Positions 47,323 through 58,767 of a stretch of 64,000 nucleotides of DNA are shown in pieces. This DNA comes from Leptodontidium sp. MPI-SDFR-AT-0119 (lineage: Eukaryota > Ascomycota > Leotiomycetes > Helotiales > Leptodontidiaceae). The position numbers and the translations under genes were made by a program. Location of the stretch: NCBI GenBank assembly GCA_020726505.1, contig JAHLEZ010000014.1, positions 1,302,001-1,366,000 on the forward strand, read 5' to 3'. Every line of letters starts with the position of its first letter. The stretch's first letter is position 1. The notes beneath the pieces are model-generated. The model had not been told where the DNA came from and did no database searches. It saw only the letters and a list, made by a program, of their open reading frames with translations.

Positions 47323-49135
47323 CTATTCAGAAGTGCCTTCGGCTGATGGCAAAGGAATGGCCCGGTAGAGCAGAATCAAAGCAGAGTGAGACTCTCCACC
47401 ACCGGAGAGAGTCACGATCTTGTCTGCCTCGACTTCAGACACTTTGTCGTCGTTGAACCACCACCACTTTCCATCCTCCTCACCTCGCTTGCCAGTCTTT
47501 GGATCAAGTGGACCTTGCTTCTTCACATATGAAGTGTAATGTCCACTGTCTGCGCTGGCTCCTTGATGAGTTACAATGCCGCGAAGCTCGTAGAGGCCTG
47601 ACTTGTTTGCTCCCTCGTCCTTCAATAACTCGGGGTTGATTAAAGCGTGGAGCTCCTTCTTAGCCTCAAGGACAGCAGCTGCTTTCTCGGCGTCAATCTC
47701 GGCGTCTGTCTTATAAACAACATCCTCCATCTCAACATCTCCACCGGCAGCTTTGCCATCCTTCTTGTCGTCCTTTTTCTTCTCGTCTTTCTTCTTTTCG
47801 TCGGCCTTGGTGGACTCGGAGACGGAATCGACGATACCTGCAGCCTCATCGGCAACTGCCTTGTCATGTATCTTCTTTTGACGTTTGCGAGCTCGCTCGA
47901 TATCCTCCTCGTCCTTTCGTACCTCGCGAACCTTGTCTCTGACCGGAACCAGCATTGCCTTGAGTTCATCTGTGCAGAACTCGACCACATCCAGCTCGTC
48001 AGGGAAGGTGACCTTGCGCATAATCTTTGCTTTCTTCTGAGCCTCGCGCTTCCAGAAGAACCGAACAAAGTGAATAGTGAGGTACTTTGGTAGTCTCGAG
48101 ATCTTGGACTTCTTGGTGTAGATCGCATCTCGGTCGAGAACAGCTGATCTCTTCTCTATCTTCTCCTCCAAGCCGGCCAAAATACCATCTCTGAGATGAT
48201 TCGTTGTACCACTGATATGACAGTCCAGCTTCAAGAAGACATCCTCACCCTTCACAGGTTCTTCGCCGAGGTCCTTAGCAGCCGGCTCATCACACTCAGT
48301 GATAGATGAGAATCCTCCAGCCATGTATTTATCAACGAAAGTCGTGTCCTCGGAACCCTCACCCTTTCCCTTGATTGTCAGCTTCTGTCGCAACTGCTGA
48401 ACAATCTGCGACCAAGCTTCTTCGGCATCTTGTTGTGCATAGCCATGACCAGTCTTTGACTTCTGGGCGAATTGTGGGAATGCTGTTCGAAGGGCATTGA
48501 GGAAAGCCAGCGGTGGGAAACCTTCTTGAGTCTGACCCATTTGCGTGTACAGATCTCGCAGAGCTGCAGTCAAATCCAACGAGGCTCCAAGACCACCAAG
48601 TCCAAACATGCTGAGGTCTCCAAGAGCGGACGAACCGCCGCTACCCCCTGGAGTTGGCGCAGCAGTGTATTTGACCAATTCTTGCTGCAACTCTGGAACA
48701 GCGCGTAGAGTTTGTAGTGCCGAGTTCATGTAACAGGTGTTTCCCAGATTTTGTAGACCAGCTGGTGTAGCGCCAACTTGTTGTGCGGCCTCAGCTTCTG
48801 TCATATCCTCCACGAACTTGACGGCCTCCTTTGGTCGTTGGAGATCGCCCGCACCCGACGCAGTGCCCATCATCATGAATGTTTGACCTGGCTTTGCGCC
48901 AATCTTGGATAAGTCGGTGTCATCCTTGAGTTGGCCACCCTTCACGAGGATCTTTTGACGCTCTGGCTCAACACCAGTCAGGGAATAGAGCTGGAACTTG
49001 AAGACTTCGCCGAGGGAGGATGGATCGAGGTCGACTTCGTACTTCTTGCCCTGGTGCTTGACAATCACTACAGTAGTTAGTATATTGCCAACTATCCGGT
49101 GTGTGATAGGATTACAAACCTGGGATGGTAGCCAT
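47323..49135 (-). CDS. UBP6: Ubiquitin C-terminal hydrolase, Ubp6/USP14 type
   Basis: Two exons, 49120-49135 (16 nt) and 47323-49067, give 586 residues. The N-terminal ubiquitin-like domain (about 5-75, VIVKHQGKKYEVDLD to GQTFMMMG) docks on the proteasome in this family. The USP catalytic domain follows: Cys box GLQNLGNTCYMNSALQTL (Cys117), LPKYLTIHFVRFFWK, and His box SADSGHYTSYV (His515) with the WWWFNDDKV box. The enzyme trims ubiquitin from proteasome-bound substrates and recycles it. A Lys/Asp-rich insert (KKKDEKKKDDKKDGK) interrupts the catalytic domain at about 410-430. The gene is divergent from ARPC4 with 333 bp between the ATGs. Confidence 0.96.
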
Positions 49136-49468
49136 GGCTGTGGCGGGGTTGAAGCGGTGGAGGGAAAGTTCTTGCAGAGAGCCGTGCGGTTTTGGTATGA
49201 GGTATTTCCAGAGTTGAAGTAAGATGATGTTGCCTCTGCCTCTGTGTCAACAAGAGCGTGAACAAGTAAAATTTGTCAAAGCGATGAAGGTATTCAGGAA
49301 CATGAAGCAAATAAACAGATGGGCGGCGGCGGCTCATTCACTAGCGCGGCTTGCGAGGCCGGGGGTGCCTGAGAGCCAACCCCACCAAGCCAATGTCACC
49401 TCCAGACAACCATCCCCCACACCACAGCTGTAGTAGTTGGAGGGTCTCACGACTTACGAACTGACATC
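49136..49468. promoter_or_regulatory. Shared divergent promoter region of UBP6 and ARPC4
   Basis: The 333 bp between two divergent start codons must hold both promoters. No TATA box is evident. Confidence 0.5.
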
Positions 49469-50189
49469 ATGGTAAGATTAATACGCATCTTAGTCTAGAT
49501 CATGTTGAGGGAAACTGTCTAATGTTCTACAGTCTCAATCATTGCGGCCCTACCTTCAATGCGTCCGGAGCTCCCTCACAGCGGCACTCTGTCTCTCGAA
49601 CTTCGCATCCCAGACCTCCGAAAGACACAATGTCCCCGAAATCGAAGCGCAGACATCTCCAGAAGTTCTACTGAACCCCCTCACCGTTGCCCGGAACGAG
49701 AATGAGCGAGTCCTGATCGAGCCGAGTATCAACAGCGTGCGGATAAGCATCAAGATCAAGCAGGCAGACGAGATTGAGCATATCCTGGTCCACAAGTTCA
49801 CGAGATTCTTGACGCAAAGAGCAGAGGCCTTCTTCATTCTGCGGAGGAAACCGGTCAAGGTTGGTGGCAGAACGTGGTATTGGAAGAGCTGGATGCTGAC
49901 GGGAACAGGGCTATGACATTTCCTTCCTGATCACGAACTTTCATACCGAGGAGATGTTAAAGCACAAGTTGGTGGACTTTATCATTCAATTTATGGAGGA
50001 GGTTGACAAGGAGATCTCGGAGATGAAGCTTTTCGTAGGTTCTGACTGCGTTGCTCCCAGAGACTGCAACTGACTTCCGGATAGTTGAACGCCCGAGCTA
50101 GATTCGTAGCGGAATCCTTCTTGACACCTGTGAGTATTGCCCACTGACTCAGTACTTCCTGGGTTACTTACTTGATATAGTTTGATTAA
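49469..50189 (+). CDS. ARC19: Arp2/3 complex subunit 4 (p20-ARC)
   Basis: Five exons: 49469-49471, 49533-49859, 49909-50034, 50085-50129 and 50181-50189, giving 169 residues, the family norm. The complex nucleates branched actin at endocytic patches and growing tips; this subunit forms its core with subunit 2. Diagnostic blocks: [108 protein letters not shown]. Exon 1 is exactly the start codon and exon 5 is only the last two codons and the stop. Confidence 0.96.
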
Positions 50190-50644
50190 ACGGCATAGCG
50201 CTGCGTGGGGAGCAACATGATGTTGGGGTGGTTGCAGGTCTGACATGGAATCGAAGATCAAGTGGCGTTTGGGAGGCACAAAAGACCGTGTCATTGACGA
50301 AGCAAAGATGATGATGATTTGCAAAGAAGGGCCAGAATCAAACAAAATTGGCTTTGACCATCACGCTGCCCTCTTTTTAGCCAACCTTGTGATTACAGAT
50401 CTCACTGATTCGTCAAATTGTTGGCAAGTCAAAACTCTGTGGTAATTGGAGAGTCAAAGAATGATTTATCGAAGCTATATCTGCGAATAGGCAAGCCCAT
50501 CGACTAAGCTTCAGCTCATCTCAAATCAATAATCTCAAACGCCATTAATAACACGCGAACGACGACCTAGTGAAGTTACACTATGGCGGGTCAGAACAAG
50601 TCTCCTCTGTCTCGTTCACACATGAGCAACCTGCATCCTGTTTC
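50190..50644. other. Convergent intergenic region
   Basis: 3' regions of ARPC4 and of the eight-cysteine secreted protein. No gene seen. Confidence 0.5.
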
Positions 50645-51252
50645 CTAACCCCTGATTTGATCCGAAAATGCCCCAACGACGTTTGGCTTCTTAGACTCGA
50701 TGTCAACACTGACAATAGGGGAGCCTTGGCACTTGTAAAGCGCCATGGTCGGTGTGATCATCGTAGCCTTGACAAATCAGTGTGGCGTTCAATGAGACCC
50801 ATGGATGAGAGAACTCACATTGGGAGAGCAACATGCACCGACAGTGTTCTTCTGCTTCACGTCCTTGATGATCATCGGACAATTGAATGTAATAACCTCC
50901 TCCATGAAATTGGCAATCATTGGTGTGGCGTTGTTGCCTGAGTACAAAGTCAATCAGTGGATCAAATCAATTCAATAAGCACATGTGAGTTTCACTTACA
51001 ACCCATGCCGACACCATCCTTCGTCAGATTCTCGCAGCAATAGCCGTTCATCTCGGCTCCCATTCCACACTGGAAGACCTCGGCCTTGTAGTCTGGTAGA
51101 ACCGGTGGCATAGCTGGTCGTCGTTCAGTGGGTGGAAGAGTTATGTCGGTTGCACGGGGCCATGTGGTATGGTGAGCCGGGTTTGAGTCCATTACTCCGT
51201 AATTTCCGGCAATGGTAGAGCTCGCAGCAATGAGGATCAAGAAGAGGCGCAT
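50645..51252 (-). CDS. Secreted eight-cysteine protein, hydrophobin-like cysteine order
   Basis: Three exons on the minus strand, 51000-51252, 50819-50937 and 50645-50767, give 164 residues. A signal peptide (MRLFLILIAASSTIAG) is followed by a proline-rich stretch with a possible dibasic cut (TERRPAMPP). Eight cysteines occur as C62, CC72-73, C85, C104, CC120-121, C137. This order, C-CC-C-C-CC-C, is that of hydrophobins. Spacings are 9, 11, 18, 15 and 15; the fifth-to-sixth gap is longer than in classical hydrophobins, and the mature part is not very hydrophobic. Two N-glycosylation sequons (NLT, NAT) are present. It may be a divergent hydrophobin or a different small secreted protein. All splice sites are GT-AG and in phase. 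Confidence 0.8.
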
Positions 51253-51595
51253 TTTGGCGATTGTGTGTTCTTCTCGAAGAGAGAGTGTGTGTATAGTTGA
51301 AGAAGATGATGCGAGTGATGATGGTGTTTGGCTCTTTTTAGTGATGGTCTATGCGATGATTTGCGAGTCCAAATGGTGATGATGAATTCGAGGAAGAGAA
51401 GGATGTCTCAAGAGGAACTCGGTCTTAAGTAGCAAGAAAGCGTGCGAATTGGAGGAAGGAACAGCGGGTCTTGTAGACTTGGACCATCTCTCCTACCTTC
51501 AAAAGCAGTTGTGTAGACTTGGCAGGCACAACCCGTCTTCGCTGCTTCAAACCTCACCTCAATATACGATGAAACAAGGAATAAGTAGTTCCAGT
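51253..51595. other. Intergenic
   Basis: Promoter of the eight-cysteine gene and 3' region of the next gene. No gene seen. Confidence 0.5.
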
Positions 51596-52213
51596 TCAGT
51601 CCTGACAACAAAATATCTTCAATTTCCATGAGCCATTTTTATCCTCGAATTCCTCGTCTTCTTCGTCTACTTCGTAACTTCCAACATCTACCAAAATTTC
51701 ATCCTCCACGAGTCTCTCATCATCAGAATATCCGTCGGCCTCCTTCCATCCATCATCACCAGTAATCTCAAACCACCTAAAGCCCTCCTCTACATCCCGA
51801 GACTTTTTCAGCAGTTTTCTACGCTCATATTCTCCAGCCCATTCCTCTTTTCTCCAAATAGTAATCCATTCCTGGATATACTTTCTAACTCGCTTCGTCT
51901 TTTTGACACGGTAACGCTTGGATTTTTGAGGGGCTACGGCTGCAACTGAGGCGGATGCTGCTGGTGTAGCTGATAATACATGTCAGATAGGCATCACAAA
52001 TAGCATAAGAAATCTTACATGCTGATGATGCAGAATTGTCATTCATTATGCCCAGGCGCTTTGCTTTCAGATCCGCACGTTTCTCCTCCGAGATCCCTTC
52101 TTGGCGGCTCTATGTTAGGGATTAACGGCCACAACTCTAAGTAAACAGAGGATGCATAAACAGAACATCCATGCAAAAAAATATGAAGAATAGGTACTTA
52201 CATTACTTGCCAT
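51596..52213 (-). CDS. Hypothetical charged protein
   Basis: Three exons on the minus strand, 52202-52213 (12 nt), 52019-52109 and 51596-51969, give 158 residues. The start codon lies in the short first exon; the main exon has no internal ATG at its start, so the gene is easy to miss. Introns begin GTAAGT and GTAAGA. The sequence is polar at first (ISEEKRADLKAKRLG), then strongly basic (KSKRYRVKKTKRVRKYIQEW), Trp-rich (ITIWRKEEWAGEYERR, FRWFEITGDDGWKEADG), and finally acidic (EVDEEDEEFEDK). A nuclear or nucleic-acid-linked role is possible but not shown. No family recognised. Confidence 0.65.
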
Positions 52214-53378
52214 TTTTCATTGATTATACAAGAGTCTTTCTTGTCTGAGGAATGGCTTGTGATGATGTACTCTCGTGACATCAGAGGTGCTGGAAATGTA
52301 AACACGTCCAATCAACAACAACGCGTCCCGAGCCTGAGCCCGGAACCGGCTCTACTATTACGCGTAGATCAAGCGTGCTGGCACCGGTAATTGAGGATAT
52401 AATTAAAGGACAGCGAGGTGCTGGAAAAAACTGCAAAAAAGAATTTTGCATACAAAGCTAGAACATTCTCGACACAAACACCAATTCCTAAAGTTTAGCA
52501 ATCCAGCAGCACAAATAAATGCAAACAAAAAGAAAAAGAAAAAAAATAGGTACACTGAACTGTGTGAGTTGGTTTTGTGTATTAGTTTTGTTTCTTCTGC
52601 GCGGCTGCACAGCTACGAGGTACGAATACCGAGCCTAACAAGCGGCGACTTACGTCGAAGACATAACCCACACGATATTGTCTGCAGTGTCAACTATTTC
52701 AAGGATGTTGGGGGGTGATTAATTTACTTAGCCGTTGCGTTACCACAGCGCCAAATTTTCAGTCGATGTGGTTGAAGTTCTTATTTTGATACATATCAGC
52801 GAAACCAAATTTAAGCGAGAAAAAACCCCTTTCCAAGCTCCTGCAGCTGCATAGCGCTAAAAAGAAACTGCCAGAATCCTGTTGTACTACTTACTTTGTA
52901 TTCTGTTTACGAGAAAGCAGTAAGAGGAAAGTGGATGTTAGAAGTTTAAGACTTTGGTCGAAAAGAATTGTGTTCGTATATTCTGTTTTGACTCGGTGAT
53001 TGAGACGATGATTGAGACTTGCAAATGGAGGTCTTGTCGAACATTGACTTATCCCTTCACGCATATTTGAGGAACTGGAGCCGTACTTCAAGTAATTCTT
53101 CAAAAATTGACCCACCTGTTGAAAGCGCAGTCCGCTCTCCCATGAGTAAAAGGGAAAACCCCCGATGCTCATTTGAGGCTCTCGCCTTCTGAGGGAAAAG
53201 GTGACTATATTTTATATTAGTTCACATCAGTTGATGTGCCAAAACAAAACAGATTTGGCAAATCACAGTTAATTGAGGCCGTGTATCATCAACATTCTTT
53301 AATTCGTGCACTTGTTTCTTCCAAACAAAAAACCCCCAACCAGGATTCACTTCCTCCGATATAACTCGGTCCCCACAT
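52214..53378. other. Intergenic with an A-rich run
   Basis: About 1.2 kb. An A-rich tract lies around 52,500-52,550. Open frames on both strands are short and without domains. Confidence 0.5.
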
Positions 53379-53773
53379 TCACTGACAATACTCTGGCCCA
53401 GTTCCACAGTACCCCCACTTTGAACAACAGAGATTTGGCGGGCAATTGCACCCGGTTGGAACAGGAGTTGGGTTCGGAGCCGAAGTCACGCTGCCGCCTT
53501 TAAAGCAAGATTCATCAGCTCTGCATTGAAGAAGCCAAAGTTGGAGAACGACTTCATGTCTGAACAGGCGAAATGGTTTCCAGAGCAAGAATTGTCATGT
53601 CACTTACAATATTCTGGGCCACTTCCGCAGTAGCCGTATTGAGAGCAGCACAATCCTCCGCAATCAGCGCTGCTACGGCAGTTCCCCTGGCGCTCTGTTA
53701 GAGAAGGCATGGCAGCTGTGAGAGCAGTGCTGAAGAGAAGAGCGAGGGTGGTGGCGTGAGCGAGCATATGCAT
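53379..53773 (-). CDS. Secreted chitin-binding (hevein-like) protein
   Basis: From ATG at 53773 a signal peptide ([20 protein letters not shown]) precedes MPSLTERQ and a type-1 chitin-binding domain: [20 protein letters not shown] then SGPEY. Exon 1 is 53608-53773; the donor is GTAAGT inside the codon of the last Cys. The only downstream AG that keeps the frame gives exon 2 at 53379-53518, with a linker ([10 protein letters not shown]) and a second domain, [18 protein letters not shown] then PEYCQ. The predicted protein is 101 residues. Using this acceptor turns the last Cys of domain 1 into Ser, so the splice choice is uncertain and the gene may be slightly damaged. Such proteins bind chitin and are often thought to shield hyphae. 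A decayed paralogue lies 1 kb to the right on the same strand. Confidence 0.7.
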
Positions 53774-54791
53774 CTTGATGATAGACAAATAAATTTGAAG
53801 AGTCTTGGTGGCTATGAGGATATAGGAGGTAAAGTGGATTGATGTGATAGCTGGTGTTCAGCACGCCATATCGAGGACTTTGGAGGCTCTACTTATACTT
53901 CCCAGAGTTGGTTCGATCAGAAACTAATAGTCCGATCACCGGCAAATAATTTTCGCCTTTTCTTCTGCACGAGTTCGATTTCTCCTTCATTGCAATTCTG
54001 TGCCGCAGGAATATAGACAATAAGGTAGTCCATAGATGAAAGCTGGCATGATACGAAGTTATAGAATGCACGGAAGTGATGGACCGTCTATATTGCCTTC
54101 TCAGCTAAAATCTCCATTTCATTCTCCTGCATAAATCCCAAGAATATTTAGAGCTGTTTACAGGAAGAAACACTCAAATTATACTCCTCGAAACACGATG
54201 CTTACAGCCAGAAACAAAAACCTCAATATCAGTTGTGGACCCCAACTGCGGGGTAGATCAGACGTCCAAACATCTTGACAGTAGTCAATTCACAATATAA
54301 AATGATACATGTCGTAGTAAGACTGTGCAACATTACTACGCCGGATGTGCTGTCCACCTTTGCTAAGTTCCGGATGATGTCCACTTACCCACTTTGGCGC
54401 CTAATTTGACTTGCATGAAGGGGCTAAAAGATATGCAAATGGATGAACTGGGCACGATGAATATATTAACAGCTTATCATGGCTTAAACGGGAACTGATG
54501 TGTCAGAATAAGGCAAACTCATGATTCGTAAGTCTCAATCACCAGGTCAACAGAAGAATGGGAGCACGCGAATTAAGCGAAGGAAATTTGATTGGAGTCT
54601 TGAAGTTTCAGCGACCACTATTGTGCTCACATTTTTCACGTACACGAATTTGAATCAAAACGAGGCAGCTAGTAGAAATTGTTTGTCCGATCTCTCAAGC
54701 AAGCAGTAACCATTCCACCTATTTCAAGTCGAAAATAGTGCCTCCTTTTGATGCAGTGGCCCCTGTCCAAACCACCAACGAGACTCCATCA
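53774..54791. other. Intergenic
   Basis: About 1 kb between the two chitin-binding loci. Nothing supported. Confidence 0.5.
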
Positions 54792-55211
54792 TCAACAATA
54801 CTCAGGCCCCTGACCACAGTAACCCCATTTGGAGCAACAAAATCCGGGCTCACAATGCGGACCCGAGCCACAGCGATTTGTCGGATCTTCAGGAGGTGGA
54901 GGTGGAGGAGGAGGGGAAGGTGGACCCACAGTGCAGTAGTCCGGTCCCGAACCACACTTCAGAAACATCAGCATGTATTATTTGCAAAAATTATGTCGCA
55001 GTGTTCAAAGGAATCATAAGAATACACTTACATAGCCATATTGGGAACAGCATAAGCCGTCTGGACAGCTACGGCCGCTACCACAAGATCCTTGTTGGCG
55101 GGATTCGATGTCTTTCTACTCTGCCGGGAGAGTCTGAATGGGAGATGGGACCGCGAAGACTGCAGGAGAGAGGAGTGAAAGAATGGCAATGGTGTGGGAT
55201 AGTATGGTTAT
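54792..55211 (-). pseudogene. Decayed two-domain chitin-binding (hevein-like) gene
   Basis: Minus strand. Exon 1 (to 55032) reads a signal-peptide-like stretch (TILSHTIAILSLLSPAVFAV), a propeptide, an in-frame TAG at 55116-55118, and the first hevein domain ([19 protein letters not shown]). A 75-nt intron (GTAAGT...CTGAAG) leads to exon 2 (54792-54956) with CGSGPDYC, a polyproline linker, and a second domain ([20 protein letters not shown]) ending EYC. No ATG precedes the signal peptide in frame; the expected position (55209-55211) reads ATA. Loss of ATG to ATA and a TAG in place of a likely CAG are both C:G to T:A changes. All cysteines are otherwise kept, so inactivation looks recent. An unseen upstream exon that skips the TAG is the alternative. 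Confidence 0.65.
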
Positions 55212-56677
55212 GCCGTCGTGATAAGAATTTGTCAGCTGATAAAACTAGTGAAGAAGGTTTCATGAAAGTTTGACAAGTGTTCACAGAGAGCAAATGACCC
55301 CGGGAAAATATCGAACTCAAAAGATGGCGCTGGTCTTGAATCTTATATTCATCTTAAAGAGGAAACAATAACGTATTTCATACTCATCCTGTAGAAATTA
55401 AGGAAATATACATTCACACGAGGCGATTCGGTACCACAGCCTAAAGATCACTTTACAATAGCCAACTGTAGCACATCGGCCACGTTTAAGGTGTTACAAG
55501 AAGGATCCGGAAGCAATATAAAAACTTTCACAAAGCATGACTGCATGCTTCGCCGAGTTTTAATAACACCTACTACAAGTTATAATTTAAAAGAAATGTA
55601 AATCGCGGCACAACCAATTACACAAACTCCGTTCGAGCTGTGCTACCGGCTGGTCAGAAAGAGCGGGTAAAACCTCGGCATAGGGTACCTGGGTTCCCAG
55701 ATTATATTATACTCGGTGAGAGAAAGTAAGCAGCGCGTAAATCAGACATTAGTTTCGTATTCTTTTCCGATTCTAATATTTGCAGACGAGAATGTCAGTT
55801 TGCCTAAGGTAAATTTTCTGGACCAAATCCACGTCGCTAGATCTGGATTCGAAGCATTGGCCAATAACTTGATGTCCATTGCGATTTTTAACGCTCAAAC
55901 GATTCAGATCTCGTACCATACTGTGTCGAGAAATATTATTGAGAGATCCTGCCGCACCATCCGCCCATGCGGTTCGAGTCGAGGCTGGCGTCGTCCCGAT
56001 GATATTCCTTGGGTAGCGGCCACACGATGAGGCAGCAGGTAATTGCAAGTGATCTATAGAGAGATAAATCGATTCCATGATGGATAGCCACAAAAGATGG
56101 GAAATGGAGCCCTCAGCAAACCTTGGAAGTGTGTTGCAGTCGGTTGTCACGTGGGATGGAAGCATGAAGCGAAGGCCAGGCTCGACGACATCTTGCTCTT
56201 GATCTCGGCGAAGAAGCACAACTCTGGCTACAAAACGGGAACGCAATCAACCGATACATTCGGAGGTCTGTAAGAATTGCCAAGCTGTGATTTCTACAAG
56301 AGCTTTCCCTTGTCACGAGCCTCAGCAATTGCGTGAGCCTCGGCTCTTGAGACTTGACCTGTAGGTAATCGTGATTTCGCTCATTCCCTCATCGATTGGC
56401 TTCAGATGCCATGCCATGTCACGTCCAGTCTTTCACCAGTTGAATCTCACTCTTTTGAATGATTCTAATCGAATACCCGAACAACCAATAAGAACCACCG
56501 AAAGACGCAGCTGAGATGCTGACTCGCCGCGAGGCCCACGAACAACGACAGGGGCCATTCTTACATACCTAGGTACAAACTCTCCGAAACGCCACGTCCA
56601 TTACTTATTTCAACCCCTCAATCTAAAGACTTAGCAACCATATCACAAACTTACATATTTGCTCCAGAAACTTGACC
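55212..56677. other. Intergenic
   Basis: About 1.5 kb. Open frames of 100-157 residues on both strands near 55,700-56,250 overlap each other and have no domain. The last part is the promoter and leader of the carboxylesterase. Confidence 0.5.
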
Positions 56678-58380
56678 ATGATGCAATCCATCCAACATCA
56701 TTGTCCAAGCTTATCAGCGAACCTTGTAGCAGCAGAAGATACCAAAGCGGGTCTCGCGCTCTTCAAAGGGATTCCATACGCTTCTGTATCCAAGAGATGG
56801 ACCCAAAGCCAGATTAAAGACTCGCTGTCATCTCCATTTGATGCTACGAAGTTCGGGCCAAAATGTCCTCAGCCACCTCACATATCTCTCATATCGGCAG
56901 CTGTGAAAGCACCTGATCTTGAGGCGGATGAGTTCGCTTGCTTGAATCTGAATATCGCTGTCCCAGTGGATGCTCTTCCAAAGAGTATCGATGATGGCTC
57001 GAAACCACTGTTGCCTGTGATGGTCTGGGTACATGGGTATGTTATCTCGTACTCCAATTCTTTCCCAAATATATATATATGTATTAGTTTTAGACTCAGA
57101 TAGCATGCTCATTACTAAACCAACTTAGGGGTGCATTCAAAAACGGATCGGCATCAGATCCACGATTTTACCCCTCCACACTCAGCAATCTAGCCTCAGG
57201 ATTCAAGCACCCAGTGATAATCGTCCAGATCGCCTACCGTCTAGGAGTCTTCGGGTTCGCCGCATCCTCAGATCTCCTCTCAGAACACGCCTCCATTTCT
57301 CCCTCCGATCCATTCGCCAACTTCGGTCTCCACGATCAACGTACAGCCTTCCAATGGATCCAATCCCACATCCAAGATTTCGGGGGCGACCCAAACAACG
57401 TAACCGGCTTCGGAGTCAGTGCCGGTAGTGCAAGTCTACACATGCACATTCTCTCCGGCAAGCCTCTCTTCGACCGTGCAGTGCTCATGTCAGGATGTGC
57501 ACCGACAATGGGTCCACTTCCCCTCCCTCTACTCAACAGAAGCTGGAGTAAGCTATGTCAGAATTCAGGAGTTGAAACCTTGGAAACATATGAACAACGT
57601 CTTGAGAGACTACGGCTCCTAACCCCAGAGGAAGCAATGAAGAACAACGGACTGAGTACCACACTCACACCTCTTGCCGACGGAACTTACCTCCCTTTGT
57701 CATGGAAAGCAGGAGATGCCCATCCCACTACCCGATGCAAGGAGATCATCATCGGCAACACTCTTGTTGAAGCGATCATCTTCGACGTTCTGGCAAAGTT
57801 ACTCCCTCAATCAATATTCCACTCCAAGCTCCTCGCTGCGTTTCCAAGCCCAGAAGACAGTAATCGCTTGATAGAGCTCTTTGGGTTCAACCTCGAGCAA
57901 GGAAAGGAGATGAGCGCCGAAGCGCACAGAGATGCTCTAAGAAAGTTCCTATCGGCAGTCATCTTTCACTACCCATCCCTCAAAGTGGCCGAGTCGTTCT
58001 CCTCGCTATCTTCAGACACAAAGTCGTATCTCTATCGCTTCAATACACCTTCCCCTTACCAAGGACCGTCGCACAACTTATCGGTGCATGGTCAATGTTC
58101 GATCTTCTTATTCAACAATGACTACGATGCGTGGCCTCCAGAATGTCAAGTCATCTCCAAGGAGATGGCGAGACTTTGGACAGCGTTTGCGTATGGCGAG
58201 AAACCATGGGATGAGTTTACAGCAAACGATGGCAAAGTTATGAGTTTCGGGAATGGAGAATTCGGAGTGAGAGGTCTTGAGGGAGAAGACGATGGCTGGG
58301 GGAGAGAAGATAGCACCACTGGCTGGCTAAGATTGCACTTCAGTGAAGCCTTGAGGTTTGTGCTTGGGTTGATGGGATAG
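56678..58380 (+). CDS. Carboxylesterase type B
   Basis: Two exons, 56678-57036 and 57129-58380, give 536 residues. The fold is alpha/beta hydrolase of the esterase/lipase type. Blocks: GLALFKGIPYA near the N-terminus, VMVWVHGGAFKNGS (oxyanion loop, across the splice), QIAYRLGVFGF, ANFGLHDQRTAFQWIQ, and the nucleophile elbow FGVSAGSASLH with Ser217. A C-terminal HGQCSIFLFNN probably carries the catalytic His, and WPPECQVISKEMARLWTAFA is the usual late block. There is no obvious signal peptide, so a cytosolic location is likely. The consensus Glu before the nucleophile Ser is Val here. The substrate is unknown. Confidence 0.92.
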
Positions 58381-58767
58381 TCACATTCCCTTCCAAATCA
58401 ACCAGTCCCTTCTGGGAGGATTTCGGAAATGCCACCTCCCACAATCTCTTTTCTTCCAAGTGAATATTACAAATCCTACCAGCAACCCTCAAAGAAACTC
58501 AGTCTCAGCCTTTTGGACTTTAACACCAAGCAGAGATCAGGACTTTCGCGATTCTCTCTTGCTGCTTGTTTTCTTCGATATTCAGTCAAGTAATCCAGGC
58601 AATCGAACTTGCAGTATTACGCCACCAATGCAATCTCAAAGCTTGAACTAGCATCTTATCCCAAAAACCAACAACCTTATGCAAGTGCATAAGCGAGTCA
58701 CATCACCACCACCACCTCCCTCCCACCACACTACATCTTAAAAATCTTTTCCCCCTCCTATACCCAA
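58381..58767. other. Intergenic
   Basis: 3' region of the carboxylesterase, followed by CCACCACC-rich sequence that is probably the promoter of the next gene. Confidence 0.45.

Noticed and set aside
55716..56246. Opposed 104- and 157-residue open frames
   Set aside because: Mutually overlapping, no domain, no convincing promoter or intron.
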